From: Pukyongia sp963768085
GTDB taxonomy: Bacteria > Bacteroidota > Bacteroidia > Flavobacteriales > Flavobacteriaceae
Assembly: GCA_963768085.1 (NCBI GenBank)
Contig: CAVYGO010000003.1
Coordinates: 682,001-746,000 of the forward strand
Direction of reading: 5' to 3'
Length of the DNA: 64,000 nucleotides
The translations under genes were made by a program, and so were the position numbers. Below, in pieces: positions 63,189-64,000 of the stretch. Under the pieces are notes generated by a model. That model worked only from the letters and a program-made list of their open reading frames with translations, ran no database searches and was not told the origin of the DNA. Within the stretch, counting starts at the first letter, position 1. Each line of letters starts with the position of its first letter.

Positions 63189-63842
63189 ATGGCAAAAAGA
63201 GCAATATTACTTGGAGCAACTGGTCTTACCGGAGGCTATTTGCTTAATTTGCTGATTGAAAATACCGTCTTTGATAAGATTATTCTTCTAAATAGAAACT
63301 CAATAGAAAGAGAACATCCAAAGGTGGAAGAGCACATCGTAGATCTTTTTAAATTGAAAGAGTACGAGAACATTGTAAAAGGGGATGTACTATTTTGTTG
63401 TATTGGAACAACAAAGGCAAAAACCAGAGATAAAGAAAAGTACAGGGCAATCGATTACGGCATCCCTGTTTCTGCGGCTCGTTTGGCAAGAGAAAATGGG
63501 ATTGAAACATTTATAGTTCTATCGGCAATGGGAGCCTCGGTGAATAGCAATGCTTTTTATAACAGGACCAAAGGGGAAATGGAGCGAGATGTATTGGCTC
63601 AAAAGATTACCAGGACTTATGTGTTAAGGCCATCATTAATTGGAGGAACCAGAAAAGAATCGAGACCAGGGGAACAATTCGCTAAAATTGTTATGAGATT
63701 GTTTGGGTTTTTAGTTCCGAAGAAATACAAAATTATACAGCCCGAAACGATTGCGAAAGCCATGCTTAAACTTTCACTGGGAGCAGATTCAAAATCAATT
63801 TTATCTTCAGATGAAATAAAAAAACTTGCGGCGGATGATTGA
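63189..63842 (+). CDS. NAD(P)-binding Rossmann-fold protein (HTATIP2-like oxidoreductase)
   Basis: 217 residues with an N-terminal GATGLTGGYLLNLL loop and a short-chain atypical dehydrogenase layout (VLFCCIGTTKAKTRDKEKY, then VSAARLARENGIETFIVLSA). The C-terminal region has TYVLRPSLIGGTRKESRPGE. It could be a reductase or a regulator. It overlaps the CYTH gene by eight bases, so it is likely in one unit with it. Confidence 0.8.
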   Translation: MAKRAILLGATGLTGGYLLNLLIENTVFDKIILLNRNSIEREHPKVEEHIVDLFKLKEYENIVKGDVLFCCIGTTKAKTRDKEKYRAIDYGIPVSAARLARENGIETFIVLSAMGASVNSNAFYNRTKGEMERDVLAQKITRTYVLRPSLIGGTRKESRPGEQFAKIVMRLFGFLVPKKYKIIQPETIAKAMLKLSLGADSKSILSSDEIKKLAADD

Positions 63843-64000
63843 AATTGAACGAAAATTTTTAGTGAATTCTCTGGATTATCGCGAAGAAAGCAGGTCAAAA
63901 ACAACTTTGATCCAGGGATTTCTGAATACCCATCCCGACAGGACAGTTCGAATACGAATTAAGGGTGAGATGGGATTCATAACTATTAAGGGTATGTCGA
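63835..64000 (+). CDS. CYTH-domain protein (triphosphatase-like), N-terminal part (runs off the window end)
   Basis: Starting ATG at 63835, the visible part is MIEIERKFLVNSLDY then TTLIQGFLNTHPDRTVRIRI. ExExK (IEIERKFLV) and the RVRIR strand mark the CYTH superfamily, which binds triphosphate groups; bacterial members are often inorganic triphosphatases. The rest is outside the window. It overlaps the Rossmann gene by eight bases. Confidence 0.85.
   Translation, partial: MIEIERKFLVNSLDYREESRSKTTLIQGFLNTHPDRTVRIRIKGEMGFITIKGMS

Overview
The window is a contiguous piece of chromosome from a member of the Flavobacteriaceae (Bacteroidota), probably marine; I cannot name the genus. The evidence is: promoters of the Bacteroidota type (TTTG, 17-23 bases, TAnnTTTG) before several genes; a type IX secretion (type B) sorting domain; an OmpA with thrombospondin type-3 repeats; an IPExxxVDY-family gene between rnc and pyk; a small PID-CTERM-like protein; the long Bacteroidota form of PurF; and LytS/LytTR signalling. 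Almost all of it is ordinary core chromosome. I see no transposase, integrase, phage gene or CRISPR-Cas locus.

Layout. 1-3.5 kb: a SulP transporter (cut by the window edge), a two-domain UspA, an Na+/H+ antiporter with a TrkA-N domain, and a tiny lipoprotein. 3.5-9.5 kb: a secreted protein of unknown role, a TPR sensor kinase/LytTR regulator pair, and lepA. 9.6-13.7 kb: a Dus-type tRNA-dihydrouridine synthase, a LolC/E-type permease, rbfA, mce, a CAU tRNA, a PID-CTERM-like protein and ribE. 13.8-18.8 kb: the lipid-precursor cluster pdxA-yceD-rpmF-fabH-accB-accC. 18.9-28.9 kb: an FAD oxidoreductase, mtgA, a GreA-C-like protein, an orphan ABC ATPase, a prolyl oligopeptidase, DoxX, asd, mscL, alr and tdk. 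29-40.3 kb: rsmI, a uracil-DNA glycosylase-like gene, recJ, an LpxH-like hydrolase, queD, a MATE exporter, a type IX-secreted adhesin-like protein and a second UspA. 40.3-51.7 kb: tRNA-Ala, an AddAB-like pair separated by ompA and kbl, a superoxide dismutase, then about 1.4 kb of non-coding tandem repeats. 51.7-64 kb: purF, a PfkB kinase, an RNase H-like gene, purN, acpP-fabF-rnc, an IPExxxVDY gene, pyk, a lipoprotein, dinB, a Rossmann-fold protein and a CYTH protein (cut by the window edge).

Fatty-acid synthesis is covered by two clusters (fabH-accB-accC and acpP-fabF). DNA repair is covered by recJ, the AddAB-like pair, a UDG-like gene and dinB. Cell-wall and envelope genes (alr, asd, mtgA, ompA, an LpxH-like gene) are scattered.

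The most unusual part is the repeat locus between the superoxide dismutase gene and purF (about 50.40-51.63 kb). It has two arrays, with units of 82 and about 107 bases. Both arrays use the same junction box and both end in a long palindrome followed by the same 3' module. Three conserved genes are broken by single lesions (yceD frameshift, alr in-frame TAG, RNase H-like frameshift), and one esterase survives only as a signal peptide joined to its C-terminus. These are either genuine decay or sequence errors, and raw reads would decide.
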